Shown piece by piece: positions 11,301-25,300 of a DNA stretch of 64,000 nucleotides. The position numbers and the translations under genes are program-made. Origin of the DNA: Saccharina japonica. Taxonomy: Eukaryota > Sar > Phaeophyceae > Laminariales > Laminariaceae. The stretch covers positions 1 through 64,000 of the forward strand of contig MEHQ01003384.1 of NCBI GenBank assembly GCA_008828725.1, read 5' to 3'. Each line of letters begins with the position of its first letter. The first letter of the stretch is position 1. The notes below the pieces were generated by a model. The model was not told the origin of the DNA, ran no database searches, and saw only the letters and a list, made by a program, of their open reading frames with translations.

Positions 11301-14300
11301 TGGGGGGGGTACAATTAATTAATTTAGCGAAAGAGGGAGAAGAATATGGAGGTGCTTTTAATTAATTAGTTCTGCAAAAGGGGCAGGAAGTATTTATTGA
11401 TTGAGTCGTCGACCGACGTCGCCGGCTTGCACGGTTACGTACGTCCTGTAATTTTCCGCCAACGTACTCTTCGTTCGTGGTAGAAATCACCCATGACTTC
11501 GGCTAAATTACTTCCCCCACTCCACCCAACTGACGCTTCGCCCCGTGTGCCTTGGCCGCTTCACGGATTCCGTAGCTGTTTTCGATGGCAACGATGCCGG
11601 TCCCCTTTTTTTCTGATCCCATTTATTATCTTCGCACTTCCGTCTTTCTCCCTCCCTAGTCGTAACTCAGATCCGGGGTCACAAAGTAGGCTCCTCTCCC
11701 TCCTCCCCCACTACGGTTCTTGCCTTGGTTTTTATCGCGCAGAGGGTTCAGCATTCCCAACGCTCGTCGACTTTCATCGAATTTTGCCAACTCACGCTCT
11801 CGCGCTTTCGGCTAGTCAAGATTTGTTTTTTTGTGAGAAAAAGTCCCTACGAGCATGCACTCGGGGGGGCTCGAACTCACGATCTCGACTTCCACAGGCT
11901 TCGTGGTTACCTGCTAGCCTACCGGGGCGACCGGCTACCCTGCAAGACGTTGAAGGCGATGGCGCCTTGACGTACCATTCGCTTTAGGTGTAGGCAGTCG
12001 GTGGTGGGCGAGCTTTGGCTGGGAGGTGTGGATGAAGGCGTCACGCTTGTTGTGGTGGAGGAAGTCAAAACAGAGTGACAGATGGGAGGGGGGGGTGGGT
12101 GGTGCCTTCCACAATCGTCCAGCAAGTAAACATCCATACATGGCCAATCACTGCTAGGGACAGATATTATCCTCAATCGGGCCAATCACAAGAAGCGAGC
12201 AATACCGCTAGATCCCGATCGACCGCAAACAACAGTTGGGAATGTGTCACCGTGTCTTCTCTTGCGTACATGTCACCTTTGTGAATCGTATGCTTGCTCT
12301 GCCTCTCCCATAGTCGTAGTGGTGATCTCCACTGTTTTCGCTGACTGACGCATTGTTGTAATAAGTACGTAGTGGTCTCCAGTCATCAGCCGCATAATAA
12401 AATGACACCAAATCCAGGTCGCAGCAAAATACGGCAAATAAATGCGAGGCCCAAATAACTCAACGAATTACCTGCTGTAGTAGTCGTCATTAGCACATCA
12501 CATTACACTGGGGAACAGCCACTAGGCAACAATAACACCAGGCTGAACTCACAACGCATGACAGCATGTATGAATATGTCGACACATCGATTGTTGCCGA
12601 AATAGCGGGTAGGATGTTTTCTTGCCTCTTCCCTAGAACACCGTTCGTTCGCTCTTCTTGTTGTCGACAACAGGAAACTAATTGCACTAGCCATGTCCCC
12701 TTCGCAGTTAAATATGTATGGGCATGGTCTATCACAGGTGAGCAATCATGCCAGACCTGTCGGAACGCCAAATAATGCAACGAAAAATGCCCGACAAAGA
12801 CTCTGCGTAAGACATCATGAATAATAATGCCGTCTCACAATTGAACCATATTACTGCTGTCGACCTCGACCCAGCGAGAGCAAATCATAACATGACATCC
12901 ATGACGCAACACAACACAAGGTATGAGTTCATCAATATAACCCACAATACGAGTACATAATTGTTGACAAGTACTCTACCAGGTACGTAGTTATCTCGCA
13001 ACGCTAATACCTGCTATTATTATCGTGTTCATCCTGTTTATCTAGACACCCGCGTGCTACTATTAACAGCACGTACTGGAGCGCTAGGCCGTTTTGTCCA
13101 TTGTGTATACTAGTCTGAGCTCTCCAGGTAAGTGCCTATTTGTAGTACTTGCGGAGGCACGCGTCGCGATGCCAGCAGTGTGACTCCCTATCATGTACAT
13201 AATTTCGGTGTATTCATACCTCCAGAATATTATTTTTTGGCATTCACGCAACTCTGCCGCCAGGGCAAGCAGTATAGCATACTGGACCAAACTTTCCGCG
13301 ACCCCTTCAGATCAACATTTTCCTGCGGGAACAAATCATTGAATTTCCTGCGACACCCGGCCCCCGTTTCGTACATTCTCTAAAGTCTACGATACAACGC
13401 CATTTTTTTAGTTAATTAATACTATTTCAAGTCATTAATTAGTTTTCACCTTCGAAGGACACGATATATAGACGTACTCGGAGTTTTAGAGCGTAAATGT
13501 TATGTTCGCCGGGTGCAGTTATTAATAGCTGTAGTTTCTCTTGCTCGACAAGGATTTAGGCATCTATCCACAAAAGACATACAGCACTCGAACGCACTGG
13601 TAGTTTCGGCTTCACCTCGGCTATATATGTACGCACGGCGGCATTGGTAGAAAGACTAGATGCCGACACACTCATGATGCTATTACTACTGCTGTTACGG
13701 GGGGGGGGCATAGTATTCATAACCCTCGATGGACCCCAACACCACACCTCCCCACTATGTTTTACGCTGTTCTGATTACTACAATGCTGTACAGTATATT
13801 CCCCCCAACAATACAGCACTTCTGGTCGTTGACGCGGGGAAACGATGCATTATTGGCGTCACCTCCCGCTTTAGGTAGAAAGGGACGAACCCGGGGCTAA
13901 CGCTCGGGTCCAGCAGGCTCCTCCGCCAGTATTGCATGATAAAGTGTCGGGGGTCGCGCTCCCCATCACGAAGCGGACACCCCTCGGAGCGAAGGTACTC
14001 GAACAGCAGGCCCTCCCAAAACAATTTCAGCACATCCGCGAATCTCTTCCCGACTTGACGACCCCCGTCTCGGATGAAGGCCATGATCTGCAGTCATAGC
14101 AACGGAGATTCAGCGTGGGAAGCGTTTCGTTGTACGTATAGCTCTTTGACCTCTGAGGCGACTACATTAGTTTAGGACACAACGTTATGCATCTGCTTCG
14201 AAGTACTTATTGGTATGATATCTACTGTATAAAACCCCGTACCGTACTGGTATCTACTAAGAAAATGCTGCAACCATCGGGGGGGGGCACGAGGCACACG

Positions 14301-15730
14301 TCCGGTCGATGCTGTCAGTCTGGGAATATATTCGCTCAGGAACGAGCGCAAACATATGCACATTTACGTGAAATATACATACATACCCTGTGCAGCCTGC
14401 CCGGAATCAACTTGCGCCGCTAGCAAGCGCGATGCGCAAGTCAACGCCATTCGAACACGGGTTTGGTTGAGTGTATCGGCATCGACTCTATCTTACTATT
14501 CACAGCTCGCAGCACGCGGACAGACAGATTCCCAAGTGAAAGGGTGCGTAAGGAGATTCAATTTTGTACAACGCAGCTTGCACATGCAAGTACTGGTACT
14601 TACTGTAGTATGAGTTTTGACGAAAGTCTCGATAATATCGTGGTCGCAAGCTGAGAGGTGTATTTTTCGTGTTATTGTTTTTTTCACCCGACAATGTGCA
14701 CCGCCGTGTGTCAATCGCAAAACTAATGACGAAGAAACAACAGCAGTACAAAATGAAGACGCGTAAAATAACGACATCTCAAACCCATTGACGAACAAAA
14801 CTCCGCCTAAACCAAAACGCTTCGTACGTAGATTGCCCCTGCATATCATCCGTAAAAACAGCGACTGAGCCCCCCCCCCCGCTAGCATCTCCAACAAAGA
14901 ATCAACCAAAAACCTGTACTCGTACTATAAATAGTACGAATATAAGAAGTAAAAACTTACTGTACGGAACACCTACAGTAGTACGTACGTATCAACTTTT
15001 TGGTGTACGTAATAAGAAATAGGATTGCAGATCTAGGCTAGATTTCTTATTCGAGAATTACTGTGTACATAGTTGCTAACGGCTCCGGAATTTCTTATTT
15101 TACGGTAAATATCAAGCCTACTTTTCTTCGTATTGCTCGTTTTTTCGTATAGGTGTCCTGTACTGCACGCCATTCTCAGCAGTGCAGTAGTAAACGTTCA
15201 AAGCTGCGTGACACTATTTAATAGTGGCTCGCGCGAGTTGTCGTCGCTCTCGTACAGCAGTGAAGTCCTGTTCTCGTGTCTTATTTCTGTTTTGGTGTAC
15301 GTACGTACCAGGTATTCCTTGTTTAAAGGAAATAACTACGACAGTACTAAAGTTTCAAGGACAACGATGTTCTGGTGACCATGTGACCACATGACCACGT
15401 GACCACCCACCCACCCACCCACCCACCCACCTGTTGCTCTTTGGCTTTGCGCGGGCACGGCACGACGAACCCCAGGGCACCGAAGAGGCTGTTTATTTCA
15501 ACCGCGTTGCACATCGAGAGCAGCGTCTCCATCCCCTCCTTGCTGTCCTGGATCACCGGATCGGTGTCCAAGAAAGGGTCGTACTTACGGTCGCTGTCGA
15601 ACTTGTCGAACAGCTTCGAGGCCAAACCTCCGGCCGGCTTACTTCGTTTCTTCGGCGTCGTTGGCGTTGCAGGCGCCATCGCTGTGCCGCTCGTCGTACC
15701 CGCACCGGTGTTGACCGGCCCGCCAGCCAT
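8373..15730 (-). CDS. Coiled-coil protein with Lys-rich AT-hook-like tail, unknown function
   Basis: Five minus-strand exons, 15431-15730, 13863-14087, 10840-11121, 9332-10318 and 8373-8843, join with every intron in phase 0 and give about 754 aa. Donors are GTGGGT, GTGACG, GTGGGG and GTACGA; all acceptors end in CAG. I do not recognise the family. Residues 1-100 are mixed with an F-D-K-F-D-S-D-R-K-Y-D stretch. Residues 101-175 are globular-looking and aromatic-rich. Residues 176-270 look helical, with N-E-V-E-Q-L-R. Residues 270-330 look globular, then there is an acidic Asp run near 420 and a clear Ala/Leu/Glu coiled coil at about 460-530. The last exon starts A-D-L-E-S-R-A-F-E, carries an E-R-G-R-P-K AT-hook-like core near residue 640 and ends in a Lys/Gly/Ala tail resembling a linker-histone tail. 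Nuclear DNA association is inferred. The start is the first ATG, in the context CGCATGGC. The gene is convergent with the one on its right-hand coordinate neighbour at 7606. Confidence 0.7.
11606..11934 (-). mobile_element. tRNA-derived SINE, copy A
   Basis: Read on the minus strand it begins with a tRNA-like head (GGTCGCCCCGGT...), has a B-box-like GAGTTCGAGCCCC, a body shared almost word for word with the copy at 45576-45908 (for example GACCCCGGATCTGAGTTACG and GTGCGAAGATAATAAATGGG), and ends in a short A run (T run at 11606-11612 on the plus strand). It sits in the third-from-last intron of the minus-strand gene, in the gene's own orientation. Confidence 0.85.
11935..13862. other. Intron sequence with nothing recognisable
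   Basis: The rest of the large intron 11122-13862 of the minus-strand gene is AT-richer than the exons and has no open frame with coding character and no clear repeat beyond the SINE. Confidence 0.5.
14088..15430. other. First intron of the coiled-coil gene
   Basis: No coding-like exon is seen. The interval is AT-rich with palindromic TACGTACGTA words around 14983 and a (CCCA)n run at 15402-15430 immediately beside the donor of exon 1. Confidence 0.5.
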
Positions 15731-16324
15731 GCGATGTGTCCAACCTAAACACGCCAGATGCCCAACTCTCTTCACACCTATATACGAGTGAAAGTATACT
15801 TTTGGCGGTACGTGTACGCACGTAGCTCTTTTTTGTGCTGTATACCGGCGCGAACGTAGCGATATCCCAGTACCGTGACAGCAGTCAGCTCGAGCCTCTG
15901 CTCTCGGAAATGTTTCAAATGTATGATGATGGCAACCACAACAGCAATTAATCGTCAGTAGAGTTACTCCGTACTGCCGTACTCCTCTGTAGTTGACTTA
16001 CGTCGCGGCGTCGCGGCTGATGTTACAAAAGTACGCTTATTCCAATACCTGTTCCAAGGTAACCTGTATGGCTTCCACTCTGCCACACTCGCTGGGGTCC
16101 GAGGGTAGCCCACGGCCCACCCAGCACGTAGCCGACATAAATTTACGTGCGTGCGGTCGACAATTCGACCAATATTGGACGGCGACGGGGCGACGGCGCG
16201 ACGGCGGCACTGTCGAGCGGCGCAATAACTACCGGTTCATAATGTTTAACGTTCCCAAATTCTCGATTCCCGATCCCCCCCGAAAAACGCGAAATATTTG
16301 CCTCAAGAATCAAGAATAGAGTGC
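15731..16324. promoter_or_regulatory. Divergent intergenic region, likely shared promoter area
   Basis: These 594 bases separate the start codons of the minus-strand coiled-coil gene and the plus-strand phosphatidylserine synthase gene. I see no convincing TATA box or ORF. Its role as a bidirectional promoter is inferred only from the head-to-head layout. Confidence 0.45.
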
Positions 16325-19300
16325 ATGACCGCATCAGCAGCAGAGAGAAAGAAGGGCCTTGCTTCGCACGCTATTCCACGGGCTCTCGTCACGTACATGG
16401 CCTCCCAAAGCGAGAGCAGCGATAACCGAGATGGAACAGATGAACGGGCCGAGCCCGGGCTCCAGGTGGTGACTCCCGCCGAGGCCAAGGGACCTACTCC
16501 TGATGCTGGCAAGGGGGGTCAAGGGCAACAAGAACGGGACAGGCGAGCTCGTTCGGACGAGTTGACCCTGACTTCCGCCGACTCATACCGGACCGCGGGT
16601 GGTGCTCGGGACGGCGGAGCCTACGACTCTGCCGCCAACAGGTTTCGATCGAACGTGGAGATCGTCGAGAAGCCCCGGCAGATGATCGTCCTGCTGGCAA
16701 CAATCGCCGGGGCGAGCTACCTGGTGAGCACGCTGTCTGCGTTTTTTTCAAATTCTTATCATATCGGGCTAAAATAGACGTACGTACTGGTTTTTCATGT
16801 TGTTTTTAGTATGCTTCTGTGCTGCTGTATGCCTGCGCGTATCATACAGGTATGACGTACTGCTGCCGCCGCCGCCCCTGCTGCTTGCTGCTGCTGCTTG
16901 TACACGTACTCGAGCTGCAGCACGTATCATGGGGTCGTGTGATATGTTATGTGCTGCTTCTGATGTACTAGCCGTGCTGCTGTACGTAATATATGTCCGT
17001 GTTGATCCTGGTAGGCTATGATATGATATTTCATCATACACTTCATGTATGTATGATACTTGTTGCACGAGTACATGGGAGTACCATCCATGCGCCCAGG
17101 TACCCAGGGTTCTCCAAGGTTCGAACCTGGGACAAGCAGTACGTGCATACCTGGCATGTACCTACGTACGTACCGTACCCGCCGTTTAGAGTTTAGAGTG
17201 TGCATGTCTACGTTAAGTTCCGACCACGAATACCGAATACCGAACACCGAATCTTGAATGTTTCAATAGCATTACATGACAAGCAGACTTTGATAGTTGC
17301 TGCAGTTCGTGCCCTCGAATTGGTCGGCATCATACATGCACTGCAAAGCGGCGCGGCAGGTACACGTAGTAAAGGGTCCAGCAGTATGTACAGGGTACTC
17401 GTACTCGAACAGTTATTACAGCAGTAATACGAGTCAGTTACCTAAATATACGAGCACAAGGTAAGACAGCCAAGCCAGGCTGGGATCGACAGAGGAAACA
17501 AGAAATCCAGGCTGAGCTTTTTGCAGGAAAGCAGAAAATCTACACTGCTGTGAAGTTAATGTAGAACGCACCCTTTACCCGAATTAAGAAATCCGACGAC
17601 AGTATTTATGATTTATCGTACGTCGTATTCCCAAAGTTTCACGCATCGGACCTACCTGTGGACACGGACAGATTGTTGCTTATTACTCAACTTTAACTTC
17701 GGCGCCCTGTATCCCTCTATTATGCATATCATATAATATATACGTGGCAGAGAAAATGAGCGCCGAAAAGCGATCGCACCTTCAACTGAATGTACGCCGT
17801 AGACCGCTTTACGGTGTATCATGCCTGGTCCTACTGTACGGCGCCCGAAAATACCAGACGGGCGGTCGTGCGGTTTTATGTACCCCCTAACCAAACATGC
17901 CTTCCATGTATGCAATCCCGCTCCACGAACCCCAGATTTCCTACGTTCAATGTTACACTGTCAGTGTGTGAGCGCGCAACAGCACGGCTTGTTTACCGTG
18001 CAGTACAGGACACCTATCTGTACTGTCTGTGCTAAGAAAACGAGCAATAAGAAAGTTAGGCTGAGATTTTGGGAAATCATAAGTTGTGGAGTTGTGCTTA
18101 AAGTTAGTGTAGAACGCACCCATTCTCAAAACAAGAAATCCAGCCTGGACTGGAATTCCTGTCTTGTCATGTGACAGGATGTCGTGATGTCGTGTACTTT
18201 GTGACTCTGTGCTCGTGTCGTTACGACCCCTTTCTTTGTTTGTTGGGTGGGACACTACGCACACTAATCATCCACTCAAAGGGTCGTTCTTGACTTTTTT
18301 TTTTCCTTTCGGGAAAAAAAGAACGTTTTTTTTTCCTTCAGTTGTCGAGGACGATCCAAGGACGATATTTTTATGTGTTAAGCCGAAAATTGAAACCGCT
18401 GGAAACGCACGCGTTTAGGGTTTTCGGGAAACACAAAAGAAGTTTCGGGAAAAACTGAAAAGGGGGTGGACGATGGGGCAACCGCACCGCAGGCTCACTG
18501 CTTGAGCCGTGGCACTACTTTCGAACGAACACGATTGCCCAGGGTCGTCCCCAAGGCCACTAACAGGCCATGGCCAATCGCCGAAAGCGCAGTGGGTTTC
18601 TGGGCTCTCTTCGTCGAGTCAACAGAGACGACGCACCGACGTAGCCGAGCGACCCAACTCGCTGAGCAGCGCTGAGGGCAATAATAACCGATACTCAAAA
18701 GTGTTTTCGCTTTGGGCGTTCTTACGCGAAAAATTGCTGACAGATTCACAATCCGAGGCACGGGCGCTTGCCTCCTATAACCAGGCCGACCCCAGTTGAA
18801 CCACCATGCGCATGATTTCCTTGAGCACGGCTGCTGTAGTGCTGTAGTGACGGTTCTGTGTCGGGTGGACGACGATTACTTCAACGAGCTAGGCAGGCAG
18901 TCCTGTCTGTCAAGAAACTCCTCGTTCCGCTTTGAAGTAAAACCCGAAAAATTCAGGAAAAGCTGAAATAAAATATGGACCGTTAGGAACGACACTATCC
19001 CAGCAGCCGAATCTGCTCTCGTGCGGCCGATGCCGATGCCGCAATCGCCATGTATGTTCGTTTTTTTGTCCACCTGAAGTCCCGAGAGGGGATCGATGCC
19101 GTCGCATTTCATAAAACCATACCTGATGCCTGATACGTACGCTGGTTATTTTCGGTTTGCAGGGAGGGATCGAGGAGTTCCTTGCCATATATTGGCTGGT
19201 ACACGATATCATACTACACGTAAATCAGCATCTGGCGCCTTTTTTTTTTGTTCATGTTATTGCCATTGCGGGCGAGACCCTTGAGTTGTTGTCTTTTGGA

Positions 19301-22300
19301 ACCATGTGTTACGGCTTGACCCAGTTTCCCCCAATCCCGAAACCCTACCCCTAGACCCTAACCCTAATGATGCCAGTCCTAACCCCGACCGCTTGGGAAA
19401 ATTCTGGGAAAAGGAGCTACAACGAATAGATTGTGTGCACTGTGGGCTTTCTTACAGATGTCATTCTTCCTGAGCGCGCTCGGTTGGCACATCCCTGGCC
19501 TCTCAGAGCTCCCACTTAAACACCGCCTCCTCCTTCTATTGCTTGCGGAACCTTCCTGCTTTTTTTTTTGCTTTCTTCCCTGTTTTCGTTTTTTTTTTCC
19601 TTCGTTTTTTTCGAAAATCGCACCCACGTCAGCTCAGCCCTTACTAAATCCAAGACAAAAAATCCCACAAAAATCCCACGCTAATTTCGAGATTTTTTTT
19701 AATGAAGAGCCGAAAAAACCCAAGAAACAGATGTTCAAAATTAGAGTCAGAATCGAAAAGCAGTCACAAGTGAGCGAGATAGCCGCCCCCACACTGAATT
19801 CAAGACAAAACAATGTGAAAAACAAATTGAAAAAATAAAATAAATGTTCTTCGTAGCTCGAATCTGAATCGAACAGCAGTCAAAACTGAACGAGATACCC
19901 ACTTCACTAACTTCAAGATACCAGGCATCATACTTACAACTATAAAGGCACAGATCACATCCACCTAGTTACAACAACAAAAAGGCACAAATCACATCGA
20001 GCTCAGCTCAGTAGTGCTAGCTTTTTCCGTACATAACAGGTATCATACGATGTACCACATGAAGTGCCAGCGCAGCTCATCTCACGCAGCAGCGCAGCGC
20101 AGTGCAGCGCCATGCGGTGCTGTGCCGTGCGTCCTCTTTCGTACTTACCAAAATTAGAACCTGGTATGCACGTATTTTATCAATATTCTACATGCGGAGT
20201 CCGGGTTGCTTTCCTGGGGCATCGAGCTCTTGGCCTTTCCAAGTCGCCTGTTTGCACCTAAACTTTTGGACCATCTGTTGCGTTCCATTCTTCCTTGTGA
20301 GCGAGCGTAGCGGGCGGCACCGCCCGCTACGCACGCGAAGCGGAGCCGTTGTACATCAAACGAGTACGAGGTATCAACTTTTTTTTTGTCGAAGCTGGGC
20401 CAAGCGGTAGACTGTCTGGTATGTACAGGTACACTTTTCTTGTGTGTCTAATGTAACGTTTCGATGATATTACAGGGGAACATGGTAATTAGAAATAATC
20501 ACATGATACGTTTAAACATAGGGGGATACATGTCTTTTGGGTTCGTTGTGGGTTCTGACTGCTACATCATATATGACCCCTATTTATAGTAATACCTATA
20601 CTCGTACTCGTACCTCGTACGTACTGTAGTAATTCCTGACGAATTATTAATAGTTGACTTTGTCGTCTTCCGCGGGTGATGTTTTTTTTTCTTCGATAAC
20701 AAACCAGGGTTTTTCGCAGAACGACACGGACCCGGATGGGAACACCAGGGCCGCGACCATGGGCGCTGCTTTCCTCTTCCTGGTTCACTGCTTCCTGCAG
20801 TGCCGCGACTCGCTCTTCGTGCGCCCCCATCCCGGCGTCTGGCGGGTCGTGCACGGGATAGGCATGATCTACCTTTTTGGGGCGGCGGTGTTGCTCATCC
20901 ATCCGTGAGTACTGCTGTTTATTGCTTGCTGTTGTTGTACTGCTGTTGTTGTGCTGCTGGTGCTGTTGTACTACTACTTTAGTACTGCGACGACTACTGC
21001 TGCTGCTGCTACTGCTGCTACTGCTACTGCTACTATTACTGCCTGTTTCACGCCGAGCCGGGCAAGTCTATAACTACACGGGACAGAAAACGCCAGCCAT
21101 CTACCAATCAAATCGCTTTATTAACGGGAGCCACGCCAGCCAGATGGCGAAATCACGCCGCACACCAACAAGCCCACAGCACGAAAACACCGCATCACTC
21201 ACGCGACAGCCATGCGACGATTGGCCTTCGATCTCGACAAATACTCAACCCACGATTAACCCACTTCGTACCGGGCAAGGCCAGTGAGTATACATAACGA
21301 TCTCGAAGGTATCATTGCGATCCGTAGTCTAGGAGGAGAGAGGTTGCCTGCCACGTCATATGATCTTCGTCTAAACCTTCAAAAAGTGCTGTTTTTGGCC
21401 ATCGGAGACGAATCGAGAGTTTTTTCGTCTGTTTCCAACACATTGGCTGCCAAATACATTTTTATCAGACGCCTGGCCGGCGCCCGCCACATACCATCCA
21501 CCGAGAGGGGAGCACTGTAACACTAGGGTGGGTCGGAGCGTCTAACCAGTGCGATCCGTTCAGATTTCATGACGCAGTCGCTGGATTTGTCGATCGATGT
21601 CAAACATGAAAAACGGTATATTTCTTGCGATCAGCGAGATATCAAGATTTGGTGTCGTCTGTTTTCTACACACCAGCGGTCGAATGTTTTTTTACCAGAT
21701 GCCTGACCGGCCCGCGCCACGTATCACCGATCGAGGCATGAGCACTGTAACACTAGGGTGGGTCGGAGCCATTAACCAGCGTGATCCGTTCAGAGTTCAT
21801 GACAGGGTCGTTGGGTTTGTCGATCGATGTCTACCGAGGATTCTCATAAAAAAGCTGTCTCCAGAACCTGCCAGAACAGGAGTTTCATGAGTATTGCGCG
21901 GGCTTCGCCCGCGTAATTAAAGTCCCCGCGAGCTGTCCCGTGACGTTAAAAATTTGCCCCGAGCCGCTGGGGGTGGGATTTAGCTTTATTTTCCGTGGCT
22001 CGTTCGTGTACTCGTACGAGTATTGCAGTTGTTTTCCAAGTACAGGCAGCAATTTGCAGGTACTCGTATATAGGTGCTGACTCGGACCTACACCTTACCT
22101 GCAGACAGCCATGCAGGTACACATGTGCTGACTCGGATGTACGCCTTGCCTGCCTGCTTGCCTACCATCGCTTGCACCCCTGCCGGAACGTCGCGTCAAC
22201 GTGCAGCAAGGACGAGGCGCGACGGCTGCTGGCCATCTTCATCCCTGACGTGGAGAGCCACAAGCTGTCCAACTTCGAAGCCGCCGGGCCGCTGGACTGC

Positions 22301-25300
22301 AAGCTGACGGCGAGCGCGGTCCTGCACCAGCTGCGGGAAGTGTGGTTTCTGGCGCACCTCATCGGCTGGTGAGACTCGGTTTTCTTTTTTCTTGTTTCGT
22401 ACCAGTACAAAGTCCAAAGTCGTTGAGTATTACCACATGGAATTGTGCATACCGGGTATTAAGCACACAGCATACCTGGTACAGCATATCATACGTAGTT
22501 GTATGTTTTGGAGTGTTTTGAGGCAGCAACCGGTGTCCGAGCCGGATCAAGACCCCAATGAAGGAACACAGCAGTATGTACATGCTATGTACCAGGTGTC
22601 GCGCACCTGTTCTTTTCTGCTAGTACTATTTTTCTTCAAGGTTTCTCGTGTTTGCTGCTTCGCACCGCATGGAGTTCTGCCATATAGAAGGCTGCTGTTT
22701 GGAGGGGGGTGGTGTTGCTCAGTCCAGCCCTTGCCTCTGTGGGAGCGTTGGGAGTTTTGTTTTTTTGTGCGTCTCTTATTGTCTCACATTCGTTTCGACG
22801 GATTATCGGCAATTCTGCATAATACACGGCTGCAGCTACAACAACAGTGCAACAATAGAATTAGTCGTAGGCGTAGTAGTAGCAGTAGTAGTAGCAGTAG
22901 TAGTAGTGGGAAGGAGCACTACGTTTGTGGACATGAAACCCCCCCCGTGCACTTCGCGCGCTGTTCTTGACGGAGGCTTGCGTTTTTGTTTCGATTCATC
23001 GGTTGCGGTATTGACTGGATTGCCTTCACCGGTGTCTGGTCCGTTCCGGTCCCGTTTGCTGTGAGAGTGGTTTGCTTCTGCCCCTCCTTAACCGCCACGC
23101 TCATCATGCGGTACCACGCGGTGCGACGACCGTTCTCGCCCGCCACCCCACCCCAGGTGGTGCAAGATGTGCCTCTTCCGCGACTGGGGGGTATGCTGGG
23201 TCCTGTCGATCGGCTTCGAGCTGCTAGAGCTGTCCATGGGTTGGCTGGTACCGCAGGTAAGCTACCTCGGTGGGGGGAGAGGGGGAGGGGGGGAGGGGTC
23301 CACTCATTTATTGCATGGCCGTAGTCGTATGACCATAGACCCTCGCACCCCTACAATGCCTCGACGGAGCACGTTGAGTTTTCACCAACCAGGCAGACAT
23401 TGCATGCGCCAAGCGCGAAGCGCCGCGAGGCGTTAGGCGAGTCGCATGAAGGGTGAGCTGCATCCTACTAAGAACCTCTTGTAAGGCGGACTTGCATGCG
23501 GACGACAGGCTCCAATGGATTGATTTGATTTCTGGTGTGGCCACTCCCAGAGACAGCAATGTGTATACTATGTATCTGCCTCGTTGGTACCTTACGATAT
23601 ATACACTGCGTGATATGATCGTTCCTCTTGTGCGGGGTTAAGGTTCTCCACCCCGCACGAGTATCCAATTCGACCGCCAGCCGTGGTGACCCCCCCCCAA
23701 AAAAAAATGGTACCTGGTTGTCTCGCTCACGGAGTGAGAGGCGTGTTTTACGGCGTCGTCGCCAACCGACGCCAACCCAACCTATATCTACATTGGGGGA
23801 GGGTTAATTAATGAACCACGCCGCTGTTTATTTTACCGTTTTAGCGTCTATTTCGTGCCGCGAACGCTGTACTCCATTCCAACTAAAGTGCTGCTGTATA
23901 AATATGTGTTTACTGTCGCTGCGGAGAAGGCGTGTTTTCGTCGACTTTGCTCGAAAAAGAGTTGTTGCCGCCGCCGTGTTTGTTGGAGCATCTGCTTGCC
24001 CTGCGCCTGAAATCGGCTGGCTGAGCTTTTGCTCTGCCCTATCTATTTGTAGAACTACTGTACGTCTCACGTGGTTGCCCAGTTTTCGTCCGCCGTCGAT
24101 CCGTCGGCTGGTCGGTTTGTCCATCCATTCGTCGCTCATGGGGCTCATGTGGCTCATTTGGCTGATTTTGGCTCCGTTTGGCTCATTTTGCTCGTTTTGG
24201 CTCGTTTGGCCTTTTTTTTTCAGTTCCATGAATGTTGGTGGGACTCGCTCATCATCGACTTGCTTGGGGCCAACCTCATCGGCATGACCCTCGGGCTCTA
24301 CACCCTAAGATTCCTCGAGACGAGGACCTTCGACTGGAACAGCAAAGATAAATCGACTAAGTTCGCCAAATCTCTGGTGAGGCATCAGCCTCGGGGCGAC
24401 ACGCAAGCGCCACGGGGCGGCCTTGCCCTCGGAGCTTGCGGGTGTCCTGGGCCTGGCACGCATCCCATCGATGTCGCGCCCGGCATGCACCCGCCGGCGT
24501 CACTTGTGCGAGGGCGTGTCGTCCGGCCGTTTTTGTGGGGATTACCCCTTGCATGCTTTCGCCATAATCTTGATTGCGTACATAAGTCGCTCCCTGTCTT
24601 ATTGATCCTTGAGCGTGTGCAAATACGACAGACACATTAGCATGTTGTATTGTATAGTAGTAGTTGGTGCGGCGAGGTGCCTTGACGACATATATTACAT
24701 AGGGCCCCGACAAGTAATAATATAGTTTAGCGCACGCTACGAGTACCAGCTGTATCATATGGAGAGATTGCTTCCCGCCATCTCAGCCCACTCTGGCGAC
24801 CACTTGCCCCGCTTGTCCCGCCAACCGAGGCCGCAAAGCGTATGACTCGCGAAAATTACCCCCCCCCCCCCCCCCCCTCCCACTTGCCGCCGCCCCTCTC
24901 GCCTGGACCATGATCGCGCGCAGCGTTTGCTGTCGAAGTTCTCCCCCTTCCGGTGGAGCAAGTGGCGGTGGCAGGCCTTCAGCAGCTTCAAGAGGACGGC
25001 GCAGGTATTCGCCATGGTCGCGGTTACCATGCTGCTGGAGCTGAACGCCTTCATGGTGATGAACGCCTTTGAGGTGAGAAGGATCTTTCTGTTTTTTTTT
25101 GCTCTAGAGGCGACAACGGACGCGAGTGTGGATGAGGGCGGGCGGGCGGGCGCGCGCGCGCGGGCGGGGGGGGGGGGACTTGCGGCCTATTCTCGAGTGC
25201 CTGGCGGGCCTGTTGTCCACAGTGACATTGTTTGGGAAACTTGCTTGCAGCTCGCCGGGTTGGCTACGAAGTACCGTACCTGCTCAAGAGCGGCAAAGGA

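Larger units (their letters stand above)
16724..20707 (+). other. 4-kb first intron of phosphatidylserine synthase
   Basis: The intron carries two dispersed-repeat copies (17463, 18027), a telomere-like run (19341), a short tandem repeat (about 19740-19920) and a perfect 13-bp hairpin (20305). I see no additional coding exon. Confidence 0.6.

Noticed and set aside
17100..17135. tRNA-like GGTTCGAACCTGGGA word
   Set aside because: There is a B-box-like match only; no A box at the right distance and no cloverleaf.
24377..24923. Search for an extra PSS exon in this intron
   Set aside because: Exons 24224-24376 and 24924-25073 join in phase 0 and the family alignment leaves no gap.
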